Shown piece after piece: positions 26,161 through 33,789 of a stretch of 39,464 bases of DNA. The notes beneath the pieces are model-generated. The model had not been told where the DNA came from and made no database searches. It worked only from the letters and a program-made list of their open reading frames with translations. Position 1 is the stretch's first letter. The number at the start of each line of letters is the position of its first letter. The translations under genes were made by a program, and so were the position numbers. Origin of the DNA: Acidobacteriota bacterium (GTDB lineage Bacteria; Acidobacteriota; Terriglobia; Terriglobales; Acidobacteriaceae); assembly GCA_021818105.1 (NCBI GenBank), contig JAKAFB010000028.1, positions 1 to 39,464 of the forward strand, read 5' to 3'.

Positions 26161-26199
26161 GGTCTTGCCAGTGTACAATCCGGGGAGCACTCCGTCCCC

Positions 26200-27606
26200 A
26201 TGCACACTCCTTCTTCTACCCCCGAAACAACTGACCATCTGCAGCGGCGCATTGGATTGCGCTCTGCGGTGGCGCTGAACATGCTGGAGATGATCGGCGT
26301 GGGTCCGTTCATCACGCTGCCGCTGGTGATTACGGCGGCCGGCTATCGAATGTCTGTGTGGGCGTGGGTGCTGGGCGCTGTGATTGCGATGGCCGACGGA
26401 CTGGTGTGGGCGGAACTGGGCGCGGCATTTCCGCGGGCGGGCGGATCGTATGCGTTTCTGCAGGAGATCTACGGCCCGAAGAAAGCGGGGAACTGGCTGA
26501 GCTTTCTGTTTGTGTGGCAACTGAGTTTTTCCGCGCCGCTGTCGATTGCATCAGGGTGCATCGGGTTGTCGAGCTTTCTGGCGTGGTTCTGGCCAGGGCT
26601 GACAGGTTCACCATTTGCTTCGCTGCCTGCTCTGCACTTTTCGAATTTTGCGGCAGCGGGCACCTGCCTGTTGGTGACGGGACTGCTGTATCGGAATTTG
26701 AGCGCGGTGACGCGGCTGGCCTGGGTGCTGTTTTCGGGCGTGCTGGTTGCGCTGGCGGGAGTGATTACATCAGGTTTTGCGGGCGCTGCGGTACATGGCG
26801 GATGGCAAATGCCGGTGGCTCCGGCACTGTCACTGGCTGTGGCGCTGGGAGGGCTGGCGCAGGCCACACTGATTACGACGTATGACTACTGGGGCTACTA
26901 CAACATCTGCTTCCTGGGCGGCGAGGTGCGACGGCCAGAGCGGACAATTCCGCGGGCGATTCTGCTGTCAGTGCTGTTTGTGTCGCTGTTCTACGTGACG
27001 ATGAACCTGGCGGCGCTGCCGGCCATGCGCGACATTGCGATCCATGTGGGCAACGGCGTGGCGCACCTGCAACTGGTGGCGGAGATTGCGCGGTCAGCCT
27101 TTGGCGCGTGGGCTGGACGGTTGATGGCGGCGCTGATTGTGTGGACTGCGTTTGCCTCAGTGTTCTCGCTGCTGCTAGGGTACAGCCGCGTGCCGTATGC
27201 CGCGGCTTGCGATGGGAACTACTTTCGCGTGCTGGCGGCGGTGCATCCAAAGCATGGGATTCCGCACCGATCACTGGTGGCGCTGGGGCTGGTGGCGACG
27301 GGCTTCTGCTTTTTTACGCTGACGCAGGTAATCACGATGCTGGTGATTACGCGGATCCTGTTGCAGTTTTTGCTGCAACATGTGGGCGTGATGTGGCTGC
27401 GCGTGAAGCGGCCCGAGCTGGAACGGCCGTTTCGGATTCCGCTGTATCCCCTGCCGCCGCTGGTGGCGATGGCAGGGTTCCTCTTTATCCTCGCGAACCG
27501 CAGCCACGCGGTGGGCGGGCTGACGGTGGCGCTGGGCATTGGCGTGAGCGGTACTGTGATTTACGCGGTGCGGGCGTGGCGGCTGCGGCACTGGCCGTTT
27601 GCGTAG
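26200..27606 (+). CDS. APC-superfamily amino acid/polyamine permease
   Basis: A 468-aa inner-membrane transporter with about 12 hydrophobic helices. TM1 carries the APC helix break (ALNMLEMIGVGPFITLPLV), followed by GADGLVWAELGAAFPRAGGSYAFL-like features typical of APC permeases and the YDYWGYYNICFLGGEVRRPERTIPRAI block equivalent to the family's conserved GE-x(3)P-x(3)P-like loop. The C-terminal RVKRPELERPFRIPLYP segment is also characteristic. Start ATG 26200 has GGGGAG about 12 nt upstream; codons further 5' overlap the divergent PIG-L gene and look non-coding. It should import or exchange an amino acid or amine, identity unknown. It is monocistronic and converges on the esterase gene 17 bp later with no obvious terminator. 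Confidence 0.9.
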   Translation: MHTPSSTPETTDHLQRRIGLRSAVALNMLEMIGVGPFITLPLVITAAGYRMSVWAWVLGAVIAMADGLVWAELGAAFPRAGGSYAFLQEIYGPKKAGNWLSFLFVWQLSFSAPLSIASGCIGLSSFLAWFWPGLTGSPFASLPALHFSNFAAAGTCLLVTGLLYRNLSAVTRLAWVLFSGVLVALAGVITSGFAGAAVHGGWQMPVAPALSLAVALGGLAQATLITTYDYWGYYNICFLGGEVRRPERTIPRAILLSVLFVSLFYVTMNLAALPAMRDIAIHVGNGVAHLQLVAEIARSAFGAWAGRLMAALIVWTAFASVFSLLLGYSRVPYAAACDGNYFRVLAAVHPKHGIPHRSLVALGLVATGFCFFTLTQVITMLVITRILLQFLLQHVGVMWLRVKRPELERPFRIPLYPLPPLVAMAGFLFILANRSHAVGGLTVALGIGVSGTVIYAVRAWRLRHWPFA

Positions 27607-27623
27607 GGCAACTTCTTTCCGCG

Positions 27624-28697
27624 CTACTTGCAGGCTGCATCGAAGCACAGATTCTTGCTGAAGAACGGCATCACATGATTCTGAAAGCGGTCAGCGACAG
27701 CACTGGTGTGCGTGCCGTGATAGATCTCAAAGCTGTTCGCGATGCCGTACTTGTCGAGCACTTCATGCAGCTTGATGGTGTCAAAGCGCAGCCCGTCCTC
27801 GTCGCCCACGTCAATGCCGATGGCGCGGTACCGGCGCAGGTTGTCGATGTGCTGGTCGATAAAGTCCAGCGGCGCATTCGCCGCCCACTTGGCAAGAACT
27901 TCCTGCTGTGCCACACCGTCCTTAAACGGCAGGTCGAGATACAGCGGCGGATTCTTCGGGTCAGGCGACCAGGCTGCGGCGGTGGCAAGCTGCGCGCGTG
28001 CAAAGAACGGTAGACTTGCCGAGTCTTCCGGCGTCTTGACCGCCTCGAGTTGCTTTTCAAGATCAGCATTGACCGGCCCGGCAGGCCGCGCAGACATGCA
28101 GCAGGGGCTCATGATGTACAGGCTGCCGAAGACATCCGCATGCTTCATGCCGATGCGCGATGCGCCGTAGCCACCCATGGAGTGCCCCACAAGGCCTCGG
28201 CTCAGGCGGCTGGGAAGGGTGCGATAGTGCGCGTCGATGTAGGCAACAACATCATGCGCGATGAAATTCTCAAAGTCGCCCGTCGTCACGGAACTCGAAT
28301 ACATCGAGCCGTTGTGCACCGTTTTCGAATCGGGTAGGACGACAATCATCTCCCGGGCGCCCTGCGCAAAGGCCCCCTCAATCGTCTGCGGAACGTGAAT
28401 CTCGTGTGTCCACTGCTCAGCGCCAATGGAATAGCCATGCAGGGCGTAGACGACCGGGTAGCGGCGATGCTTGTCCTTGTTGTAGCTGGGTGGAAGAAAG
28501 ACAATCACATCGCGGTCGACGGCATCGCCTTCTAGATTGCCTTCCAGCGACTTGCCGTGAATCTTGATGTGCTCCACGGTTACCGGCTTGGCGCCGGGGA
28601 TGACCGGCGGCACTTCGGTCTGTACCTGGGCAGTTAGCGGGGCTGCAACTGAAATCGCAAGTGCGAAGGCCATCAGGCTGCGCAACAGAATTCGCAT
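27624..28697 (-). CDS. secreted alpha/beta-hydrolase, esterase D/feruloyl-esterase-like
   Basis: A 357-aa exported hydrolase. The signal peptide (ILLRSLMAFALAISVAAPLTAQ) is followed by the putative-esterase fold: FLPPSYNKDKHRRYPVVYALHG, then the nucleophile elbow GHSMGGYGAS with Ser173. A likely acid Asp lies in DVGDEDGLRFD and the His in YHGTHTS near the C-terminus. The family (EstD/FrmB/antigen 85-like) cleaves carboxylic or feruloyl esters; an exported member fits plant-polymer or lipid ester degradation (inference). The second of two in-frame ATGs was chosen, because AGGAG lies 9 nt before it and abuts the first ATG. Its promoter is visible upstream at 28723-28752. Confidence 0.88.
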   Translation of the reverse strand: MRILLRSLMAFALAISVAAPLTAQVQTEVPPVIPGAKPVTVEHIKIHGKSLEGNLEGDAVDRDVIVFLPPSYNKDKHRRYPVVYALHGYSIGAEQWTHEIHVPQTIEGAFAQGAREMIVVLPDSKTVHNGSMYSSSVTTGDFENFIAHDVVAYIDAHYRTLPSRLSRGLVGHSMGGYGASRIGMKHADVFGSLYIMSPCCMSARPAGPVNADLEKQLEAVKTPEDSASLPFFARAQLATAAAWSPDPKNPPLYLDLPFKDGVAQQEVLAKWAANAPLDFIDQHIDNLRRYRAIGIDVGDEDGLRFDTIKLHEVLDKYGIANSFEIYHGTHTSAVADRFQNHVMPFFSKNLCFDAACK

Positions 28698-28722
28698 CTT
28701 CTCCATCTCCTGGAACCCACCA

Positions 28723-28752
28723 AATATACCGGCGCAGCTTACCCGCAGACAA
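28723..28752 (-). promoter_or_regulatory. sigma70-type promoter of the esterase gene
   Basis: On the minus strand, TTGTCT (28752-28747) and TATATT (28728-28723) are separated by 18 bp and lie about 25 bp upstream of the esterase ATG at 28697. Both boxes match the consensus at 4 or more of 6 positions. Confidence 0.5.
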
Positions 28753-28826
28753 GCGAATTAAATCGCTTTATTCATGCAAGCTGGGTTGATAGGGTTTGGA
28801 CCCTCAAGAAGAGCCACGGCAGCTGA

Positions 28827-28901
28827 CCGACCGCCCTGCGCCCAGTTGTTCGCGCCGCTCACGCGGGCGCTGCGCCTTGGTGACCAACTGGGGGCGGTCG
28901 G
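28827..28901. promoter_or_regulatory. long interrupted stem-loop upstream of the MntR-type gene
   Basis: CCGACCGCC (28827-28835) pairs with GGCGGTCGG (28893-28901). After a 5-nt bulge, CCCAGTTG (28841-28848) pairs with CAACTGGG (28885-28892), giving 17 bp in total. A smaller imperfect GC-rich hairpin sits in the 36-nt loop. It lies between divergent genes, so it is not a simple terminator; a structured leader or operator is more likely. Confidence 0.5.
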
Positions 28902-28951
28902 AATTTCACCGGGTTGAGCACGGAACCAAGTAGACTGGTGCAAGTACAACC

Positions 28952-29617
28952 ATGAAAGACATCATCCACGTATCCAAGGAGAACTACCTCAAGGCCATTC
29001 TTGAGGTGGAAGCGGAAGGGCGCCAGGTCTATCCCGCCACCCTCGCTCACTGGCTTGAGGTGTCCGCTCCCGCAGTCACCATGGCGCTCAAGCGCCTCAA
29101 GCGCGACGGCTACGTGGAAGTTGGTGCTGACGGAGTTGTTTGCCTCACCAGCGCGGGCCGTGAGATGGCCTACCGCACCGCCCTGCGTCACCACCTTATT
29201 GAGCGCATGCTCAGCGAAATCTTCGGCATGGAGTGGTACGAGATTCACGAGGAGGCCGAGCGGCTGGAGCACGTTGTCTCCCCTGCTTTCGAGGAGCGCC
29301 TCAAACAGAAACTCGGCGAGGGCGGGTCATGCCCCCACGGCAACTCCGTCCTGCCTGAAGCGCCCAGCGAGCGCAAAAAACGAGGAGAGTTGCCCCTTTC
29401 CGAGGCTCAAGACGGGCATCGCTACATCGTGGTCAGTATGCAGGAGCGGGATTCCCGGCTCCTCCATTTTTTACACGGCTTGGGCATCGGCCCCGAATGC
29501 AGCCTGCGCGTGATGAGCCATAACTACGACCAAACCGTTTCGATTGAATTATCTGCGGGAGTTTCGATCCTTGGACGCCCTGCCGCAGAAGCGATTTGGG
29601 TACGGGAGGAAGTTTAA
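28952..29617 (+). CDS. mntR: MntR/DtxR-family metal-dependent regulator with C-terminal FeoA-like domain
   Basis: A 221-aa cytoplasmic transcription regulator. Residues 1-65 form the DtxR-type winged helix (ENYLKAILEVEAEGRQVYPATLAHWLEVSAPAVTMALKRLKRDGY). The dimerisation/metal domain follows (HHLIERMLSEIFGMEWYEIHEEAERLEHVVS, with His, Glu and Cys ligands of the DtxR type). An SH3/FeoA-like domain occupies about 150-221 (HRYIVVSMQERD...SILGRPAAEAIWV). With the Nramp transporter 89 bp downstream, Mn(II)-responsive repression of mntH is the obvious role, although an iron-sensing (IdeR-like) member cannot be excluded. No Shine-Dalgarno is seen before the ATG. A long stem-loop ends 50 bp upstream. 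Confidence 0.9.
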   Translation: MKDIIHVSKENYLKAILEVEAEGRQVYPATLAHWLEVSAPAVTMALKRLKRDGYVEVGADGVVCLTSAGREMAYRTALRHHLIERMLSEIFGMEWYEIHEEAERLEHVVSPAFEERLKQKLGEGGSCPHGNSVLPEAPSERKKRGELPLSEAQDGHRYIVVSMQERDSRLLHFLHGLGIGPECSLRVMSHNYDQTVSIELSAGVSILGRPAAEAIWVREEV

Positions 29618-29625
29618 AGATAATT

Positions 29626-29642
29626 TAAAATAATGAATTTTA
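29626..29642. promoter_or_regulatory. AT-rich inverted repeat upstream of mntH, candidate MntR operator
   Basis: TAAAAT (29626-29631) and ATTTTA (29637-29642) flank a 5-bp spacer. They lie just upstream of a plausible -10 TATACT (29667-29672). Position and symmetry fit an operator for the metal regulator encoded immediately upstream; the sequence is AT-rich, so chance is possible. Confidence 0.35.
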
Positions 29643-29706
29643 TTAATCACATTTAACATTTTGCGATATACTGTTGTCGAATAACTGTGGATTTATCCCT
29701 TCAGAC

Positions 29707-31038
29707 ATGGCCACAGAGATTACGACATTTCTTTCCGCTGCAGAGCCTTCGCTACCGGAGGTCAACTCCACAGTGCGGCTTCCGCAGACGCGGAATTACT
29801 GGCGGCGGCTGCTGGGCTTTATCGGTCCGGGATTCCTGATTGCCGTGGGGTACATGGACCCCGGCAACTGGGCTACGGATATCGCCGGTGGTTCCCGCTT
29901 CGGTTACACGCTGCTGTTCGTCATCATGGCGTCGAATCTGATGGCGATTCTGCTGCAGAATCTCTCGCTCAAGCTGGGAGTCGCCACAGAGCGTGATCTG
30001 GCGCAGCTTTGCCATGAGCACTACGGACCGAGGACAAGCTTCTGGTTGTGGATCATGGCGGAGGTGGCCATTGCCGCCTGTGACCTGGCAGAGGTCATCG
30101 GATCGGCCATCGCGTTGCAACTGCTCTTTCACATTCCTCTCTTTTACGGCGTACTCATTACCGGCCTCGATGTGCTGTTGATTCTGCTGCTGCAGTCGCG
30201 CGGATTCCGCTATATTGAGGCGCTGGTTATTGTGCTGATCGGCACCATCATTGTGCTCTTTGGGGTGCAGATTGTGCTGTCACGCCCGGAGTATGCGCTT
30301 GCGATGAGAGACCTGGTGGTGCCGTCTTCGTCCATCATTGGCAATCACGCAATGCTCTACATCGCCATTGGAATTCTGGGCGCCACGGTGATGCCGCACA
30401 ACCTGTACCTGCACTCCTCCATCGTGCAGACCCGCCAGTACAAGCGCACGCCCGAAGGCAAGCGTGAGGCCATCCACATGGCAGGTATTGACTCCGCGCT
30501 CGCGCTCACGCTGGCCCTGTTTGTGAATGGGGCCATTCTTGTGGTGGCGGCCGCGGTCTTTCACCGAAGCGGACACTTGAACGTGGAGGCTATTCAGGAT
30601 GCCTACCAGTTGCTCAGTCCGCTGGTTGGTGCGACCATCGCCAGCACGCTGTTTGCCGTGGCCCTGCTGGCCTCCGGGCAGAACTCATCGATTACAGGCA
30701 CGCTCGCCGGGCAGATTGTCATGGAAGGCCTGGTGCGCATCCGGGTCCAGCCCTGGCTTCGCCGCCTCATCACGCGCAGTCTCGCCATAGTACCCACCAT
30801 CGCTGTGGTTGCCATTACGGGTGAGCAGGGAACCGAGAAACTGCTGATTCTGAGCCAGGTGGTTCTCTCCCTGCAGCTGAGCTTTGCCGTGGTGCCGCTG
30901 GTGCACTTCACTGGAAAGCGCAAATACATGGGCGAGTTCGCGAACGGCCGCGGGATGCAGGTGCTGGCCTGGTGTGTCGCTATCCTCATTGCCGGGCTCA
31001 ATGGCTGGCTGCTGATTCAGACGGCGCTGGGCATCTAA
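29707..31038 (+). CDS. mntH: Nramp-family divalent metal transporter (Mn2+/Fe2+ importer)
   Basis: A 443-aa proton-coupled metal importer in the inner membrane. Signature residues are present: the TM1 metal-site motif DPGN (Asp51-Asn54, in GYMDPGNWATD) and the TM6 motif MPH (229-231, in ATVMPHNLYLHSS). About 11 hydrophobic helices follow, including the family's SGQNSSITGTLAGQIVMEG block. The start is ATG 29707 (MATEITT); an upstream TTG at 29674 adds residues unlike the family. It follows the DtxR/MntR gene by 89 bp with an AT-rich inverted repeat and a TATACT box between, so it may have its own metal-regulated promoter besides read-through. It converges on the cupin gene. Confidence 0.95.
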   Translation: MATEITTFLSAAEPSLPEVNSTVRLPQTRNYWRRLLGFIGPGFLIAVGYMDPGNWATDIAGGSRFGYTLLFVIMASNLMAILLQNLSLKLGVATERDLAQLCHEHYGPRTSFWLWIMAEVAIAACDLAEVIGSAIALQLLFHIPLFYGVLITGLDVLLILLLQSRGFRYIEALVIVLIGTIIVLFGVQIVLSRPEYALAMRDLVVPSSSIIGNHAMLYIAIGILGATVMPHNLYLHSSIVQTRQYKRTPEGKREAIHMAGIDSALALTLALFVNGAILVVAAAVFHRSGHLNVEAIQDAYQLLSPLVGATIASTLFAVALLASGQNSSITGTLAGQIVMEGLVRIRVQPWLRRLITRSLAIVPTIAVVAITGEQGTEKLLILSQVVLSLQLSFAVVPLVHFTGKRKYMGEFANGRGMQVLAWCVAILIAGLNGWLLIQTALGI

Positions 31039-31091
31039 GTCCGGCATCGGACCTGCATCGAAAAAGAGCCACACTCATTCGCAGCGCGCGA

Positions 31092-31526
31092 TCAGTAGGG
31101 GATGGTCCGGATGAAAGTCGCCGCGGTTCCATCGCGCGGGTCCACAAAGGTCACGTCTGCCGGGTCGCGTCGCGGAGTATCCACTGAGAAAACCACCAGC
31201 GGGGCTTCCACAATCTCCGGGATGCTGTGAATTGTGTTGCGCTGGAAGAAGAGCAACTGTCCGGGGCCAAGCTCAACCGGGTCGCCTCCATCCACTACAA
31301 ACTTGCCGCGGCCTGCGATGACCAGCAGATACTCGTCGCAGGTCTTGTGATAGTGCGCCGGGGCGGGCTTGTAGATGCGAAACAGGCGAGCGCTGGCGGC
31401 TGCCTCGTCCGTCAGGCGCATATCCAGCAGCATGGTCTCCGCCTCGGTGGGAAACCGCGCGGCAAGATTCGCAAGGTGAAAGATGGATGTGGTCTTTGTG
31501 TTCTGCCTTTCGGGGGTGCTGGTCAT
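31092..31526 (-). CDS. small cupin-domain protein
   Basis: A 144-aa single-domain cupin. Metal ligands are visible: His58, His60 and Glu65 in HYHKTCDE, and His100 in the second motif (FFQRNTIHSIPE). Gly-rich turns match the cupin fold (VIAGRGKFVVDGGDPVELGPGQ). There is no signal peptide, so it is cytoplasmic, and the function is unspecified: a small dioxygenase, an isomerase or a binding protein. ATG 31526 was chosen because AAGGA lies about 10 nt upstream; two in-frame ATGs further 5' have no ribosome-binding site. It is convergent with mntH and divergent from nnr (110 bp), so neighbours do not define its role. Confidence 0.85.
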   Translation of the reverse strand: MTSTPERQNTKTTSIFHLANLAARFPTEAETMLLDMRLTDEAAASARLFRIYKPAPAHYHKTCDEYLLVIAGRGKFVVDGGDPVELGPGQLLFFQRNTIHSIPEIVEAPLVVFSVDTPRRDPADVTFVDPRDGTAATFIRTIPY

Positions 31527-31636
31527 GGCTATGTCCTTGCTCGGTACTTCTGGTTCCATTGTCGCGCAGGCGGTGCGGAGCAGTGGGAAATATCCACGCC
31601 TGATGCATTTCAGCAAAACCCGCTACCATAGGTGCC

Positions 31637-33289
31637 ATGCAGATTCTTTCCGCGGCGGAGATGCAGTCTTGCGATCGCGCCACAGCCGAGCGCTTCGGCG
31701 TGCCCACGCTCAGGCTGATGCGCGCGGCATCTGCGGCCGTGGCTGACTTTGCCCGCACGCAGTTTCCGCAGGCGCGGCGCGTCACCGTGCTGTGCGGGCG
31801 CGGCAACAACGGCGGCGACGGCCTGATGGCTGCGCGTATGCTCGCCACCGCCGGGCTGGAGGTGACGACAATCCTGCTGGGTTCTCCGGAGGATCTGAAG
31901 GGTGATGCCGCCGAGGCATGGCGCGAACTATCCAGCCCCGCACATGGGCAGATCCACATTGTGCTCGAAGCCGCAGAACTGCAGCGATACAGCGATGCGC
32001 TCACTGCCGATCTGATTGTGGATGCCGTGGTGGGCACGGGCTTCAATCCGCCATTGAAGGGGCTTGCACTGGAGGCGCTCGAATGGATGAGGGCGAGCAA
32101 GGCTCCTGTACTGGCAGTTGATCTGCCCTCCGGCTGGCCTGCGGATGAGACCGCGGCAACTGTGAATGCTCCGGTGTATCCCGCCGATGCGGTCATCACC
32201 TTTACCGCGCCCAAACCGGCGCATGTCTTCGGCCATCTCACGCGCCGCTGGCACCAGCCCATTGTGGTGGCGCCGATTGGCTCGCCGGAAGAGGCCATCG
32301 TTTCTGAGCAGGGACTGCATTGGGCCGGGGATGCAATGACCCTTGTGCGTGCCCCACGCGCGGCTGAGGCGAACAAGGGCAGGTTCGGTCACGTACTGGT
32401 GGTGGGCGGCACTCTGGGCGCGGCGGGCGGCAAAGCGGGAGCGCCCGCCATGGCGGCATTGGCAGCGCTGCGCGCAGGCGCGGGGCTCGTGACCGCGGCG
32501 TTGCCCGCGGCCGCGTTGCCCATCTTGTCCTCCATTGCGCCGGAGCTGATGACCTGGCCACTGGCCGCAAACGCGGTCGGAGAGATTGCCGCAAAGGGGC
32601 TCACATCGAAGCTCATAACAAACCTGCTGGCGGGCAAGACGGTGCTTGCTCTTGGGCCGGGCCTGGGTCACAGTGCAGAGACGAGCCGCGTGGCTCAGCG
32701 CCTGCTAGGGGCCACAAAGATGCCTGCGGTCCTGGACGCGGACGCAATCAATATTCTGGCGGCAAAGCCGGTGCTGCTTGCCAGGTTCGCAAAGGAACGC
32801 ACACTGGTGCTCACGCCGCATCCGGGCGAGATGGCGCGGCTTGCGGGAATGACTGTGGCTGAAGTGCAAGCCGCGAGGCTTGCCGTGGCGCGGGAGTTTG
32901 CGCAGCGTCATCAGGTGACACTCGTGCTCAAAGGCGCGCGCACGCTCGTAGCGCATCCTGACGGGCGTGTAGCTGTGAACACTACCGGAAATCCCGGCAT
33001 GGCCAAGGGCGGCAGTGGCGATGTGCTCACGGGCCTCATAGCGGGCCTGCTTGCGCAGTATCCTGCGGAGCCGGAGCGCGCGGTGGAGGCGGCGGTATAT
33101 CTCCACGGGCTGGCTGCAGACTTGGCCGTACGCGAGGCGGATGAGCACACTGTGCTGGCAACCGACAGCCTGCAATTTCTTGCGCAGGCTTTTCGCTTTG
33201 AATCGCGCGGGCGAAGCGCGTATGTTTGGTTGCAGGGGATCCCGGCAATGTCCACATCGGCTAAGGTCTTACCTGAGGCATCAAAATGA
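31637..33289 (+). CDS. nnr: bifunctional NAD(P)H-hydrate epimerase / ADP-dependent NAD(P)H-hydrate dehydratase
   Basis: A 550-aa metabolite-repair enzyme. The N-terminal YjeF_N domain (NnrE, about 1-215) epimerises R-NAD(P)HX; it has VLCGRGNNGGDGLMAARML (about 51-69) and DLPSGWPADE. The C-terminal ribokinase-like domain (NnrD, about 235-520) dehydrates S-NAD(P)HX with ADP; it has GHVLVVGGTLGAAGGKAGAP, LTPHPGEMARLAG and the anion-hole/catalytic NTTGNPGMAKGGSGDVLTG (about 447-465). The fusion is the standard bacterial form (YjeF). About 30 extra C-terminal residues follow the usual end. Its stop overlaps the tsaE start (ATGA, 33286-33289), an adjacency seen in many bacteria. Confidence 0.96.
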   Translation: MQILSAAEMQSCDRATAERFGVPTLRLMRAASAAVADFARTQFPQARRVTVLCGRGNNGGDGLMAARMLATAGLEVTTILLGSPEDLKGDAAEAWRELSSPAHGQIHIVLEAAELQRYSDALTADLIVDAVVGTGFNPPLKGLALEALEWMRASKAPVLAVDLPSGWPADETAATVNAPVYPADAVITFTAPKPAHVFGHLTRRWHQPIVVAPIGSPEEAIVSEQGLHWAGDAMTLVRAPRAAEANKGRFGHVLVVGGTLGAAGGKAGAPAMAALAALRAGAGLVTAALPAAALPILSSIAPELMTWPLAANAVGEIAAKGLTSKLITNLLAGKTVLALGPGLGHSAETSRVAQRLLGATKMPAVLDADAINILAAKPVLLARFAKERTLVLTPHPGEMARLAGMTVAEVQAARLAVAREFAQRHQVTLVLKGARTLVAHPDGRVAVNTTGNPGMAKGGSGDVLTGLIAGLLAQYPAEPERAVEAAVYLHGLAADLAVREADEHTVLATDSLQFLAQAFRFESRGRSAYVWLQGIPAMSTSAKVLPEASK

Positions 33290-33759
33290 GCAACGTCGCA
33301 CCCCCTACCGAGGGCAGAATTCACGAGTATGTGACCCACAGCGGCGCAGACACGATTGCAGTGGGTCGCAAGCTCGCTCGACTGCTGCGTCCGCCGCAAC
33401 TCCTGCTGCTGCGTGGCGACCTGGGCGCCGGCAAAACGACGCTGGTGAAGGGAATAGCTCTGGAACTGGGCGCTGCCGAAGCCGATGAGGTGACAAGCCC
33501 AACCTTTACACTGCTGCATGAGTACGATGGCGCGCTCGATGGCCAGCCCCTCAAGCTGCTGCACCTGGATGTCTACCGCCTTGAGAGTGAGCGGCAGCTG
33601 GAAACGCTGGGTCTGGAAGAACTCTTTACGCCCGACGCGCTGGTGCTGGTGGAGTGGGGCGAAAAGTTCAAGAGCATTCGCAAGAAGGCGACCGGCGACA
33701 TTCACATCACATCCAAGGGTGGCGACGAGCGTCGCATCAGGGTGACGCTGAAGGAGTAG
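33286..33759 (+). CDS. tsaE: tRNA N6-threonylcarbamoyladenosine biosynthesis ATPase TsaE
   Basis: A 157-aa P-loop ATPase that drives the TsaB-TsaD complex in t6A37 modification of ANN-decoding tRNAs. Walker A is GDLGAGKTT (44-52). The family blocks VTSPTFTLLHEY, LLHLDVYRLES and VLVEWGEKF follow in the usual order. The length is normal. It is translationally coupled to nnr through a 4-bp overlap. The other t6A genes (tsaB, tsaC, tsaD) are not in the window. Confidence 0.96.
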   Translation: MSNVAPPTEGRIHEYVTHSGADTIAVGRKLARLLRPPQLLLLRGDLGAGKTTLVKGIALELGAAEADEVTSPTFTLLHEYDGALDGQPLKLLHLDVYRLESERQLETLGLEELFTPDALVLVEWGEKFKSIRKKATGDIHITSKGGDERRIRVTLKE

Positions 33760-33789
33760 CGGAGACGCCTCCTCCCTCGCACGCTCTTC

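Noticed and set aside
31637..33759. nnr-tsaE overlap as a novel pairing
   Set aside because: This adjacency is widespread in bacteria.
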